Assembly: GCA_030640275.1 (NCBI GenBank)
Contig: DAOWJR010000024.1
Coordinates: forward strand, 1 to 16,901
Reading direction: 5' to 3'
DNA from: Actinomycetes bacterium
GTDB taxonomy: Bacteria; Actinomycetota; Humimicrobiia; JAHJRV01
DNA: 16,901 bases
The notes under the pieces are model-generated. The model searched no databases, had not been told where the DNA came from, and was given only the letters and a program-made list of their open reading frames with translations. Positions within the stretch are counted from its first letter, which is position 1, and each line of letters opens with the position of its first letter. A program made the position numbers and the translations under genes. Shown piece after piece: positions 8,859 to 15,830 of this stretch.

Positions 8859-10733
8859 ATGAATCAATCATATAGGGATTTTAGAGATTCAGGTATTGAT
8901 GATGTTGAAGAGGTCAGGAATAAAAGCGATATAGTAGAAGTTGTTTCTCAATATGTAAAATTGAAAAAATCTGGTAAGAGATTTATGGGTCTTTGTCCAT
9001 TTCATCCAGAAAAGAAACCATCTTTCACAGTGGATCCAACAAAGCAATTATTTCATTGTTTTGGTTGTGAAGCTGGAGGAGACATTTTCACATTTATTAT
9101 GAAAATTGAAAACATTGATTTTTCTGGTGCTTTACAACTTTTAGCTGATAGAGTTGGATACACTTTAAGAAGAGATAGGTATGGTATCCCCAGTAGTGAG
9201 AGGAAGAAAATCAAAGAAAGATTGTATGAAATTCATAAGCTGGCAAAGAATTTTTATGTAAAAAAATTATATTCAGAAAATGCAGCTCATATTAGAAGAT
9301 ATCTAAATTCAAGAGGCTTTAAATCAACAACAATAAAACAATTTGAATTAGGATATGCACCAAACAGGTGGGATGGTTTAACAAATTATGCAATTAAATC
9401 AGGATTTAATGTTCATGAATTATCGCAATCTGGTCTTGCTGTTGAAAGTTCAAAAACTAAGCGAGGTTGTTATGACCTATTTAGAGATAGGATTATGTTT
9501 CCAATCTGGGATTTAACCGGGAAGGTAATTGCTTTTGGTGGTAGAACATTAAAAGAAGAGACTGCAAAGTACATAAATTCTCCAGAAACGATGATATACA
9601 AGAAGAAAAAGATAGTATATGGAATAAATAAAGCAAAAGAAGAGATAGTAAAAAAGGATAGAGTAATTGTAGTGGAGGGATATACAGATATATTAGCTCT
9701 TACCCAGGAAGGAATAAAAAATTGTGTTGCTAGCATGGGAACAGCTCTAACTATAGAACAAATCAGGTTATTAAACAGATTTACAAATAACATCATCACA
9801 ATTTTTGATGCAGACATAGCTGGAGAGGCTGCTACTAAAAGAGGAATTGAATTGTTAAAGGAATATAACGAAGATATGGAACTATATCATCAATATAATG
9901 TTAATTTATCAGCGGTATCTCTCCCTTCAGGATATGACCCTGCTAAATTTATTATGGAAAAAAAGGATGAGAATATTATTGATTTAGTAAATAAGGCAGA
10001 GCCATTGGTTGATTTTACCTTAAAATCTATTTTAGAAAGAAGAGATACATCAACAATTAATGGTAAATTAAAAACTGCATATGACGCAGTGAATTTTATA
10101 TCGGATCTACCCTCAAGAATATTACAAGAAGAGTATGTTAAGAAGATTGCTCAAAAAATTGATATAAGTGAACAGAGACTTTTCTCTTATTTATCGGATG
10201 TGAATAAGAAAAAAAGAGAACAAACCTTAATAAGTAGAAGAAGAACAACTTATCCTAAGGCTGAAGTTGAGTTTGATGAAACAAAAATTTCTCCTCAAAC
10301 GTCTATTGAACTGGAAGCTATTTCCCTGATAATGCAAAGTGAAGGAAAGCCAAGAGAGATTCTATTAGAGCTTGAAAAAGATGACTTTAAATATCCTCCA
10401 GCAAAAGAAATATTTAATCTTCTAAAAGGAGGATTAATAGAAGAAAAGTATAATAAGATATATAATATTATAGATGATCTAACTACTACAGCCTCAAAAA
10501 AGCTTTTCAACAAACTACTATTTGAAGAAAGAAAATATGAAAATCCTCTTATAATATCAAGTGAAATTTATTGTCGAATAAAGGAATTTGAATTAAGGCG
10601 TCAAATAAGAGATATTAAAGATGAAATGGCTAAACATGACAGTAAATCTGAGACCTACGATGGGCTGTTTAAGAAGTTATTAAACATCGAGGAAAAAATA
10701 AGAAAATTAAAAGAAAGAAAAATATATTATTAA
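8859..10733 (+). CDS. dnaG: DNA primase DnaG
   Basis: Synthesises RNA primers at the replication fork together with DnaB helicase. The N-terminal CHC2 zinc-binding domain is explicit (C46-P-F-H49 and C67-F-G-C70). The catalytic RNA-polymerase core and TOPRIM fold follow, with VVEGYTD (about residues 272-278) carrying the metal-binding Glu, and the acidic FDADIAGEAA motif near residue 320. Many DnaG proteins read FDGD here; the Asp residues are kept. The C-terminal helical region (residues about 440-624) would contact DnaB and is rich in Lys/Glu. Length (624 residues) fits. ATG 8859 has AAAGGA upstream. rpoD starts only 20 bp after the stop, so the two are surely one transcript, as in the classical macromolecular-synthesis operon. 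Confidence 0.96.
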   Translation: MNQSYRDFRDSGIDDVEEVRNKSDIVEVVSQYVKLKKSGKRFMGLCPFHPEKKPSFTVDPTKQLFHCFGCEAGGDIFTFIMKIENIDFSGALQLLADRVGYTLRRDRYGIPSSERKKIKERLYEIHKLAKNFYVKKLYSENAAHIRRYLNSRGFKSTTIKQFELGYAPNRWDGLTNYAIKSGFNVHELSQSGLAVESSKTKRGCYDLFRDRIMFPIWDLTGKVIAFGGRTLKEETAKYINSPETMIYKKKKIVYGINKAKEEIVKKDRVIVVEGYTDILALTQEGIKNCVASMGTALTIEQIRLLNRFTNNIITIFDADIAGEAATKRGIELLKEYNEDMELYHQYNVNLSAVSLPSGYDPAKFIMEKKDENIIDLVNKAEPLVDFTLKSILERRDTSTINGKLKTAYDAVNFISDLPSRILQEEYVKKIAQKIDISEQRLFSYLSDVNKKKREQTLISRRRTTYPKAEVEFDETKISPQTSIELEAISLIMQSEGKPREILLELEKDDFKYPPAKEIFNLLKGGLIEEKYNKIYNIIDDLTTTASKKLFNKLLFEERKYENPLIISSEIYCRIKEFELRRQIRDIKDEMAKHDSKSETYDGLFKKLLNIEEKIRKLKERKIYY

Positions 10734-10753
10734 ATTTGGAGGTTTAAATAGTA

Positions 10754-11848
10754 TTGTCTGAAGAATTACTTCTTTCTACCCCAGAATTAAAAGAATTAAT
10801 AGAGAAAGGAAAGGAAACTGGTTCCTTAACTACCGATGAGATTGCAGACCATCTACAAGAGATAGATTTAACTATAGATCAAATAGAAGAGATATATGAT
10901 GCAATTGTAGAACATGAAATAGAAATAGTAGATAAAGGTTTGGTTCAGATTGACCTTGAAGAAGCAAAAAAGCGAGCAAGAGCAGAGATTGAGAAAAAAT
11001 TAGACCTAACCGTTAAACCACCTACAAATGACCCTGTTCGAATGTATCTTAAGGAAATTGGGAAAGTTGACTTATTAAAACAAGTAGAAGAAGTATTTTT
11101 AGCAAAAAGAATAGAAAAAGATGATTTAGAAGCAAGAGCCAAACTTGTAGAAGCAAACTTGAGATTGGTAGTAAGTATTGCTAAAAGATATATAGGAAGA
11201 GGCCTTTCATTTTTAGACCTTATACAGGAAGGAAATATGGGTCTTATTAAAGCTGTGGAGAAATTTGATTATAAAAAAGGTTTTAAATTTTCAACTTATG
11301 CTACATGGTGGATAAGACAGGCCATAACCAGAGCAATTGCTGATCAAGCTCGAACAATAAGAGTTCCTGTACATATGGTAGAAACAATAAATAAACTTAT
11401 AAGGACACAAAGACAACTTCTCCGGGAGGGTAGAGAACCAACTGATGAGGAGATTGCAAAAGAAATGGAAATAACTCCCAAGAGAGTTAGAGAAATAAAG
11501 AAAATTTCTCAGATACCTCTTTCACTTGAGACTCCGATAGGTGAGGAAGAGAACAGTTTCCTGGGTGACTTTATAGAGGATGAGGAAGCAACAGCGCCAC
11601 CAGATGCTGCTTCATTTAGCATGTTGCAAGATCAGATAAGAAAAGTTCTTCATACCTTAAATGAAAGAGAAAGAAAGGTAATTCAACTTCGATTTGGTTT
11701 AGAAGATGGTTATCCAAGAACATTGAAGGATGTAAGTAAAAGATTTAATGTTACCCGGGAAAGAATTCGTCAAATAGAATCAAAAACCCTAAGTAAACTT
11801 CGCCGTAAAGAAATAAGCTCCACATTAAGAGACTTCTTAGAGGAATAA
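10754..11848 (+). CDS. rpoD: Primary RNA polymerase sigma factor (sigma-70/SigA)
   Basis: Directs RNA polymerase to housekeeping promoters. A region 1.1-like acidic helical N-terminus (residues about 8-60) is followed by region 1.2 ([16 protein letters not shown]), region 2 with [20 protein letters not shown] and the -10-reading [16 protein letters not shown], region 3, and region 4 with the -35-reading HTH ending [20 protein letters not shown]. At 364 residues it matches the compact SigA of Firmicutes and lacks the large insertion of proteobacterial RpoD. The start is TTG 10754 with TTGGAGGTTT about 10 nt upstream. It is the last gene of the housekeeping block. No clear rho-independent terminator follows, and the 268 bp to the tRNA show no other gene. 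Confidence 0.97.
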   Translation: MSEELLLSTPELKELIEKGKETGSLTTDEIADHLQEIDLTIDQIEEIYDAIVEHEIEIVDKGLVQIDLEEAKKRARAEIEKKLDLTVKPPTNDPVRMYLKEIGKVDLLKQVEEVFLAKRIEKDDLEARAKLVEANLRLVVSIAKRYIGRGLSFLDLIQEGNMGLIKAVEKFDYKKGFKFSTYATWWIRQAITRAIADQARTIRVPVHMVETINKLIRTQRQLLREGREPTDEEIAKEMEITPKRVREIKKISQIPLSLETPIGEEENSFLGDFIEDEEATAPPDAASFSMLQDQIRKVLHTLNERERKVIQLRFGLEDGYPRTLKDVSKRFNVTRERIRQIESKTLSKLRRKEISSTLRDFLEE

Positions 11849-12102
11849 TCTACATAAATTTATAAAATCTCATTAAACTAAGCAGTAATTAAGCATAAAT
11901 CACAAACCTATATTGTTATAATAAATAGAAAAACTATACTTTTATTTAAAAGCTTTTAGTAATATAATAAGTTAAAATAATAAACTTAAAATTTTAAATT
12001 ATTTTTAAATATTTAGGAATAAATCAGAAAGAAAGACAATGGCTTTAGTCGTTGGGGGTGTCACTTACAATATAGAACTTTAAAACAAAAAATTAATCAC
12101 AA

Positions 12103-12108
12103 TATAAT
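12103..12108 (+). promoter_or_regulatory. Probable -10 box of the tRNA-Asn promoter
   Basis: TATAAT lies 8 bp before the mature tRNA 5' end. A weak -35-like TTTAAA is at 12079-12084 with an 18-bp spacer. Prediction from motif and position. Confidence 0.45.
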
Positions 12109-12116
12109 ATAAACGC

Positions 12117-12192
12117 TCCCCGGTAGCTCAATTGGTAGAGCAAACGGCTGTTAACCGTTAGGTTGTAGGTTCAAGTCCTACCCGGGGAGCCA
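12117..12192 (+). tRNA. tRNA-Asn(GTT)
   Basis: A complete 76-nt cloverleaf with encoded CCA. Acceptor stem TCCCCGG (12117-12123) pairs with CCGGGGA (12182-12188), discriminator is G12189, and CCA is at 12190-12192. The D arm is GCTCAATTGGTAGAGC. The anticodon stem AACGG/CCGTT encloses loop CTGTTAA with anticodon GTT at 12150-12152. The T stem GTAGG/CCTAC encloses loop TTCAAGT. Its 3' half is the apparent integration site for the accessory DNA downstream: the last 30 nt recur at 15448-15477. Confidence 0.97.
12163..12192 (+). repeat. att-like direct repeat, copy 1 (tRNA-Asn 3' end)
   Basis: Thirty bases at the tRNA 3' end, from TTGTAGG to GGAGCCA, are identical to 15448-15477 in the same orientation. 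Flanking bases differ on both sides (G versus A before, A versus T after), so 30 bp is the exact limit of identity. Read as the left attachment site of the island. Confidence 0.8.
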
Positions 12193-12641
12193 ATACTTGA
12201 GACACAAACCCAAAATTTTTAACCAATATCATTTAACAATTGGAGAGGAAATTTAAAATAAATTTTACTTAGCAATTAAAAAAGAGCTTGTTAATTTTTC
12301 TGAATTGTAATCCTACGTAACCTAATTTTATTAACACACCAAAGTTATTTCATGTTTGTCCCTTTAAAATTTATATAAATAAATAAATTTATCCTATAAA
12401 TGAGGATAAAAATAATAAATTTTATCCTTGAGAGAAGTATAAAATTCTTTTATTATTTCTACGGATAAAACAAAAATGATGGAAAAAGGGAATTGGAAAG
12501 AAATTTTTAAAGAACAGATAATCTGTATGTTTGTAGAATTTAAAATTTTGCTATATAATATAAAAAAATATTATATTTAATAATATAATTTCTTAATTTA
12601 TATAATATTTTGTTATATTATTATAATAAATGGAGGGAAAG
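12193..12641. other. Gene-free AT-rich stretch after the tRNA
   Basis: No convincing gene. The middle holds three related sites: TTTATCCT (12388-12395) and AGGATAAA (12403-12410) form a perfect 8-bp inverted repeat around 7 nt, AGGATAAAA (12403-12411) also pairs with TTTTATCCT (12420-12428), and GGATAAAA recurs at 12463-12470. The right end (from 12551) is the probable control region of the XRE/ImmA gene. A 34-codon ORF at 12476-12580 has no good support. Confidence 0.5.
12553..12629 (+). promoter_or_regulatory. Probable promoter and operator of the XRE/ImmA operon
   Basis: Almost pure A/T sequence with ATATAATAT (12553-12561) and ATATTATAT (12568-12576) as a perfect 9-bp inverted repeat around 6 nt. 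Several TATAAT-like hexamers follow up to the ribosome-binding site. Placement directly before a gene encoding an XRE HTH suggests autoregulation. The exact -10 cannot be chosen, as several candidates overlap. Confidence 0.4.
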
Positions 12642-13799
12642 GTGAAAGCGAAAAATAAGATTGCTTTTCTTTTAAAAAAAGAAAGAGAATCACTTGGATT
12701 AACTTTAAAAGAAGTTTCTAAAAAAATGGAATTTTTACATTATCAAACATTGAGTAATATTGAATCTGGAAAAAGAGATATTAAGGCTTGGGAATTGGCT
12801 AAGTTAGCAAATATTTATAGTAGGGATATCGATTTCTTTTTTAAACCAGAAAAAAAGATAGAAGGGTATAAAATACTGTGGAGGAGCCCCGAAGAAAATA
12901 TAAAGAAAGAAGAAATAAAGAGAAAATTTTTAAATTATTGTGAAAAATATAAAAATCTCCTCTTGCTTTTAGGTGAGATAGAACAAGAGAATAGGAAATT
13001 ATTTTTGAATGTTAATAAAAATAATTTGTTAACTCAAAATTCTTTTGAATATGTATCTGAAATAGCTTCAAAATATTCAAATTTACTACAATTAGGGAGT
13101 CGTCCATCTTGTTCTTTAGTAAAAATTTTGGAAGAAAAAGTTGGGATAAAAATTATCCATTTAGAACTTGGATCCGAAATTTCAGGAGGTTCTACATTTG
13201 GAGATTTTGGTATGGCTATCCTAATAAATGCAAATGATGCTTCATGGCGCCGAAATTATGATTTAGCTCATGAATTTTTTCATTTAATAACTTGGGATAT
13301 ATTTTCTCCTGAAGAAATTTACAAAAAAGACAAACAAGGCAAAAGTAAAATTGAACAATTAGCAAATGTTTTTGCATCTGCTTTTTTACTACCAGAATAT
13401 GAGTTGAGAAGTGAATTTAAGAAAAGGATAAAAAATGACCAAATATCCATGATTAGTTTAACTGAGATTGCTAGAGAATTTGATGTTTCTATTGAAGCCT
13501 TACTTTGGCGGCTTGTTAATCTAAATCTAATAGAAAAAGGCACAGTTAAAAAAGAACTTGAAAAAGGAACTATAAAAGATATTGACAGAGTATCCAGATA
13601 TAAAAGTTGGAGAGGAGAAAAACCTTATCTTTCATCAAGATATATTTCCTTAGCAATTAAGGCTTTTCAGATGGGTAAGATTTCTAAAGCAAAACTTGCA
13701 GAATATATTGGAAAGAGATTTAGTGAAGTTCCATTGTTTTTGCAGAGATATGGGTACAACGAAAGCGAGGATTATTCTGTTGAATATAGTGTTACTTGA
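12642..13799 (+). CDS. XRE-family HTH regulator fused to an ImmA/IrrE-type Zn-peptidase
   Basis: An N-terminal XRE/Cro helix-turn-helix (about residues 4-66, with LGLTLKEVSKKM and LSNIESGKRDI) joined to an ImmA/IrrE (COG2856-type) metallopeptidase domain. The zinc motif HEFFH is at 210-214, and the likely third ligand E238 lies in IEQLANVFASAFLLPE. Known relatives cleave or relieve repressors in mobile elements and stress responses, or act as antitoxin-like regulators. GTG 12642 is preferred over ATG 12630: GGAGGG (12632-12637) sits at the right distance from the GTG, whereas nothing precedes the ATG. That gives 385 residues. The stop overlaps the downstream PIN gene by 20 bp, implying translational coupling and joint function. 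A C-terminal extension of about 80 residues has no fold I recognise. Substrate unknown. Confidence 0.85.
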   Translation: MKAKNKIAFLLKKERESLGLTLKEVSKKMEFLHYQTLSNIESGKRDIKAWELAKLANIYSRDIDFFFKPEKKIEGYKILWRSPEENIKKEEIKRKFLNYCEKYKNLLLLLGEIEQENRKLFLNVNKNNLLTQNSFEYVSEIASKYSNLLQLGSRPSCSLVKILEEKVGIKIIHLELGSEISGGSTFGDFGMAILINANDASWRRNYDLAHEFFHLITWDIFSPEEIYKKDKQGKSKIEQLANVFASAFLLPEYELRSEFKKRIKNDQISMISLTEIAREFDVSIEALLWRLVNLNLIEKGTVKKELEKGTIKDIDRVSRYKSWRGEKPYLSSRYISLAIKAFQMGKISKAKLAEYIGKRFSEVPLFLQRYGYNESEDYSVEYSVT

Positions 13800-14298
13800 T
13801 GCTGATGTAATAATAGATCTGCATAGATTTAATATTTGGAATCAGATAGTCTCCAAGCATAAAATCTATATTTCTTCAACTATTCTTCGAAGTGAAGTAT
13901 ATTTTTATGAAGATGATCAGAGGGGTAAACATAGTATTGACTTATTAAAAAATGTAGAATCTAAATTCTCAGAAATATCCATTTCTGCTGATGAATTGCA
14001 AAACTTTTTATTCCAATTTGATCCAGTTTTTAAAGCAGAAATCCATATAGGTGAGATAGAAGCCTTGAAGATTTTACAAGATAATAAAGATTTTTTATTT
14101 TGTACTACTGACAAAGTAGCGATTAAAGCTATTGCTCTATTAGGAAAGGGGGAACAGGGAATATCTTTTGAAAAATTATTAAAATCAAGTGGAATTAACA
14201 AAAGTTTAGAATTTAAGCATACTGAAAAATATTTTAAGAAATATTTAAGGGAAGGCAGTATTATGAGAATTCAGAACCGTGGTATTACAAAGGATTGA
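13780..14298 (+). CDS. PIN-domain nuclease, probable toxin partner of the XRE/ImmA protein
   Basis: A PIN-fold protein, a family of Mg2+-dependent RNases common as toxins. The acidic set is present: D7/D9 in VLLDADVIID, E39 in STILRSEV, E92 in the GEIEAL motif, and D111 in CTTDKVAI. The GExEA-type helix recalls the DUF3368/COG2405 branch more than classical VapC; that assignment is tentative. The reading frame is open from 13696, but I chose TTG 13780 because GCGAGG (13765-13770) lies 9 nt before it and the protein then opens directly on the first PIN strand (172 residues). ATG 13750 is the alternative. It overlaps the 3' end of the XRE/ImmA gene. The C-terminal tail (about 130-172) is Lys-rich and unassigned. 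Confidence 0.75.
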   Translation: MNIVLLDADVIIDLHRFNIWNQIVSKHKIYISSTILRSEVYFYEDDQRGKHSIDLLKNVESKFSEISISADELQNFLFQFDPVFKAEIHIGEIEALKILQDNKDFLFCTTDKVAIKAIALLGKGEQGISFEKLLKSSGINKSLEFKHTEKYFKKYLREGSIMRIQNRGITKD

Positions 14299-14496
14299 GT
14301 CAATAAAACCAAACGATAAATAAAAATTATATTTCACTTCGCACAATTTTTTTATCTTTAACCCAATTAATCTAAAAAATATTTTTTGAAACTTCACCTA
14401 TTATTAAAAAAGGTAATACCTAAATAAAAGTGACGTAACGATATATTACACTTAACCAAAAAGCTCAATTAGTATCAGACATGTGAGAGGTAATCG

Positions 14497-14528
14497 TTAT
14501 CAAAATAAACAGTCATTTATTTTGATAA
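14497..14528. repeat. Perfect 13-bp inverted repeat in the island
   Basis: TTATCAAAATAAA (14497-14509) and TTTATTTTGATAA (14516-14528) are exact reverse complements around a 6-nt CAGTCA loop. TTATCAAAG recurs at 14538-14546. There is no T-run on either side, so it is not a standard terminator. A protein-binding or recombination site is possible. Confidence 0.6.
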
Positions 14529-14657
14529 ACAGAAGTCTTATCAAAGACAATTTATATAACGAAGTTTTAAAGAAGTGTCTGGTCGTAAGTTTTATAAGAT
14601 AATTCTTATATCATTTTTATTTTTTTGTTATTATCGAAATATAATCAAATTATAATA

Positions 14658-14702
14658 TTGACATATGTTATATTATATATTATATTATATATTAACATAT
14701 GT
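14658..14702 (+). promoter_or_regulatory. Promoter and overlapping operator of the Phd-VapC operon
   Basis: TTGACA (14658-14663), a 17-bp spacer and TATATT (14681-14686) form a near-consensus sigma-70 promoter. ACATATGTTA (14661-14670) and TAACATATGT (14693-14702) are a perfect 10-bp inverted repeat that brackets the -10. This layout is expected if the antitoxin represses its own operon by occluding polymerase; that function is inferred. Confidence 0.7.
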
Positions 14703-14717
14703 ATTTGGGAGGTGAAA

Positions 14718-14996
14718 ATGAAGACTATAAATGCGCTGACTTTTCGTAAAAAATTTGGAAGTACCCTTGATGAAGTGCATAATAAAAAAACTTGTATAAT
14801 TATTTCCCGAGCAAATAAGCCCTTAGCAGTGATAATTCCTTATGAGGATTATAAGGAGCAGAAGGAAGAAAGGGCGCGAGAGAGAAGACTTCGCCTGGCT
14901 GCATCTAAAATCAATAAATGGCGAAAGAAACATGCTCAACAGTTAAAAGGTCTAAATTCAGTGGAAATAATTCGCAAAATGAGAGCAGAGAGATGA
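14718..14996 (+). CDS. Phd/YefM-type antitoxin
   Basis: A 92-residue protein whose N-terminal half fits the Phd/YefM antitoxin fold (MKTINALTFRKKFGSTLDEV, then ISRANKPLAVIIPYEDYKE), a DNA-binding dimer domain. The C-terminal half is a very basic helix (RARERRLRLAASKINKWRKK) ending in RKMRAER, likely the toxin-wrapping part. The frame is open further upstream, but ATG 14718 has GGGAGGTG at 14708-14715 just before it and begins where the fold begins. The upstream part overlaps the promoter and must be rejected. The stop TGA overlaps the toxin start in an ATGA (14993-14996), a classic coupled toxin-antitoxin arrangement. Confidence 0.85.
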   Translation: MKTINALTFRKKFGSTLDEVHNKKTCIIISRANKPLAVIIPYEDYKEQKEERARERRLRLAASKINKWRKKHAQQLKGLNSVEIIRKMRAER

Positions 14997-15415
14997 ATAT
15001 ATTAGATACATCTGTAATATTGAAAATGATTTTTGAAGAGCAAGATACAAATCTGGCACTTCAACTGATAGAGAATCACATCACAGGAAAAGAAAAAATG
15101 GCTGCTCCCGAACTTTTGTATTATGAACTGGCTAATGTTTTAGCCACTAAAACTCCTTTATCTGTTAAAAGTTCTTCTTCAGCTCTGGCTGAGATATTTA
15201 ATCTTGAGATTGAAACCTATACCCTGGGTGTGGAGGAGTTTCTTTCTTCGATCAACATTTCCTATAAATATAAAATAAGTGTTTATGATGCAAGCTATAT
15301 GATTTTAGCTGAAAGACTTAACTGTAATTTCATCACCGCTGATGTAAAATTAGTTAAAAAGACAAAAGATTTGAAGTTTGTCAGATTATTAAATGATATT
15401 AAGGTGTTGAGCTAA
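14993..15415 (+). CDS. VapC-type PIN-domain toxin
   Basis: A 140-residue PIN RNase of VapC type. The four acidic positions are all there: D5 in MNILDTSVI, E45 in APELLYYELANVL, D99 in ISVYDASYMILAERL and D117 in FITADVKLV. VapC toxins typically cleave tRNA or rRNA and are held inactive by the co-transcribed antitoxin. The ATG at 14993 overlaps the antitoxin stop by 4 bp. The open frame extends back to 14918, but that part is antitoxin coding sequence in another frame. The gene looks complete. It is the last gene of the island, ending 32 bp before the second tRNA-Asn repeat and 3 bp before the stop codon of the convergent recombinase. Confidence 0.88.
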   Translation: MNILDTSVILKMIFEEQDTNLALQLIENHITGKEKMAAPELLYYELANVLATKTPLSVKSSSSALAEIFNLEIETYTLGVEEFLSSINISYKYKISVYDASYMILAERLNCNFITADVKLVKKTKDLKFVRLLNDIKVLS

Positions 15416-15447
15416 CTTTTACAAAACATATGATATTAAATATTGGA

Positions 15448-15477
15448 TTGTAGGTTCAAGTCCTACCCGGGGAGCCA
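15448..15477 (+). repeat. att-like direct repeat, copy 2 (tRNA-Asn 3' fragment)
   Basis: An exact copy of the last 30 nt of tRNA-Asn (T arm, acceptor 3' strand, discriminator and CCA) without the rest of the tRNA. The preceding bases do not continue the tRNA, so it is a fragment. It lies 32 bp after vapC and inside the 3' end of the recombinase reading frame. Confidence 0.85.
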
Positions 15478-15545
15478 TTCTTTTTGATACGAACTTCAAT
15501 TGTTGAGGGGGGAGGAAGTTTCCTTTTCCGCGCTCTAAAAATTTT

Positions 15546-15580
15546 GACCTGCCTTGCGATAGCAAGGCAAGGTCCTTTTT
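15546..15580 (+). terminator. Rho-independent terminator, rightward
   Basis: GACCT-GCCTTGC (15546-15557) pairs with GCAAGGC-(A)-AGGTC (15562-15574), a 12-bp stem with one bulged A and a 4-nt loop, followed by CTTTTT. It would stop transcription coming from the Phd-VapC operon about 130 bp past vapC. It lies within the recombinase 3' coding end on the other strand. Confidence 0.75.
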
Positions 15581-15772
15581 GTTATCAGAAATTTCTAAAT
15601 TTTCCGAATAAAATAGGGTAATTTTGATGTTTTCTTTAGAATAAATAATATCTTTAATAAACCTTTTTACTAAAAGATTTCTTTCGACCCCCCTCCTTTT
15701 TTCAAGAGCAGAAATCAAAGATTGAAGAATAGAAAGTATGGCTTCTGAACTGAATTTGGAGCATACTTTCCT

Positions 15773-15830
15773 TAGTTCGAATCCAGCCCGGTGGGGCGAA
15801 CCTGAATTTTTTAAGTCAGGTTTCGAACTA
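15773..15830. repeat. Nested inverted repeats within the recombinase gene
   Basis: Outer arms TAGTTCGAA and TTCGAACTA (9 bp) enclose inner arms AACCTGA and TCAGGTT (7 bp) around a T-rich centre. The left arm continues as GTTCGAATCC, a tRNA T-loop-like string, but the flanking stem bases do not pair. The region encodes a non-conserved part of the recombinase tail. Confidence 0.5.

Larger units (their letters stand above)
14299..14717. other. Gene-free spacer between the two PIN operons
   Basis: No coding sequence supported. It contains one strong 13-bp palindrome (14497-14528) and, at its right end, the promoter/operator of the Phd-VapC pair. No clear terminator follows the first PIN gene. 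Confidence 0.5.
12193..15477. mobile_element. Recombinase-less genomic island at tRNA-Asn with two PIN-nuclease operons
   Basis: DNA bounded by the exact 30-bp tRNA-Asn direct repeat, with a period of 3,285 bp. It holds four genes: XRE/ImmA protein, PIN nuclease, Phd-like antitoxin and VapC-like PIN toxin. It has no integrase, transposase or replication gene. The serine recombinase lies just outside, beyond copy 2, on the opposite strand. The repeat and gene content are seen directly. That the segment moved as a unit is inference. Confidence 0.6.

Noticed and set aside
11849..12116. Small RNA or riboswitch between rpoD and tRNA-Asn
   Set aside because: No convincing structure or family motif could be recognised. 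Apart from the tRNA -10 box the stretch looks like plain AT-rich spacer.
12476..12580. A 34-codon ORF upstream of the XRE/ImmA gene
   Set aside because: It has no clear ribosome-binding site, its end runs through the palindromic AT-rich control region, and such short frames are expected by chance in this composition.
13696..13779. Upstream extension of the first PIN gene frame
   Set aside because: It overlaps the XRE/ImmA coding end, has no ribosome-binding site and adds residues before the first PIN strand. TTG 13780 has better support.
14462..14474. AGCTCAATTAGTA resembling the D arm of tRNA-Asn
   Set aside because: Only about 13 bases match, the D stem cannot form and neither acceptor nor anticodon arms follow, so chance is more likely than a tRNA remnant.
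14625..14717. N-terminal extension of the Phd-like antitoxin with a hydrophobic stretch
   Set aside because: It translates the promoter and operator. The Ile/Tyr-rich run is only AT-rich DNA, and the ATG at 14718 has a strong Shine-Dalgarno sequence.
12193..15447. CRISPR array or retron in the accessory region
   Set aside because: No regularly spaced repeats, no reverse transcriptase and no cas-like genes were seen.
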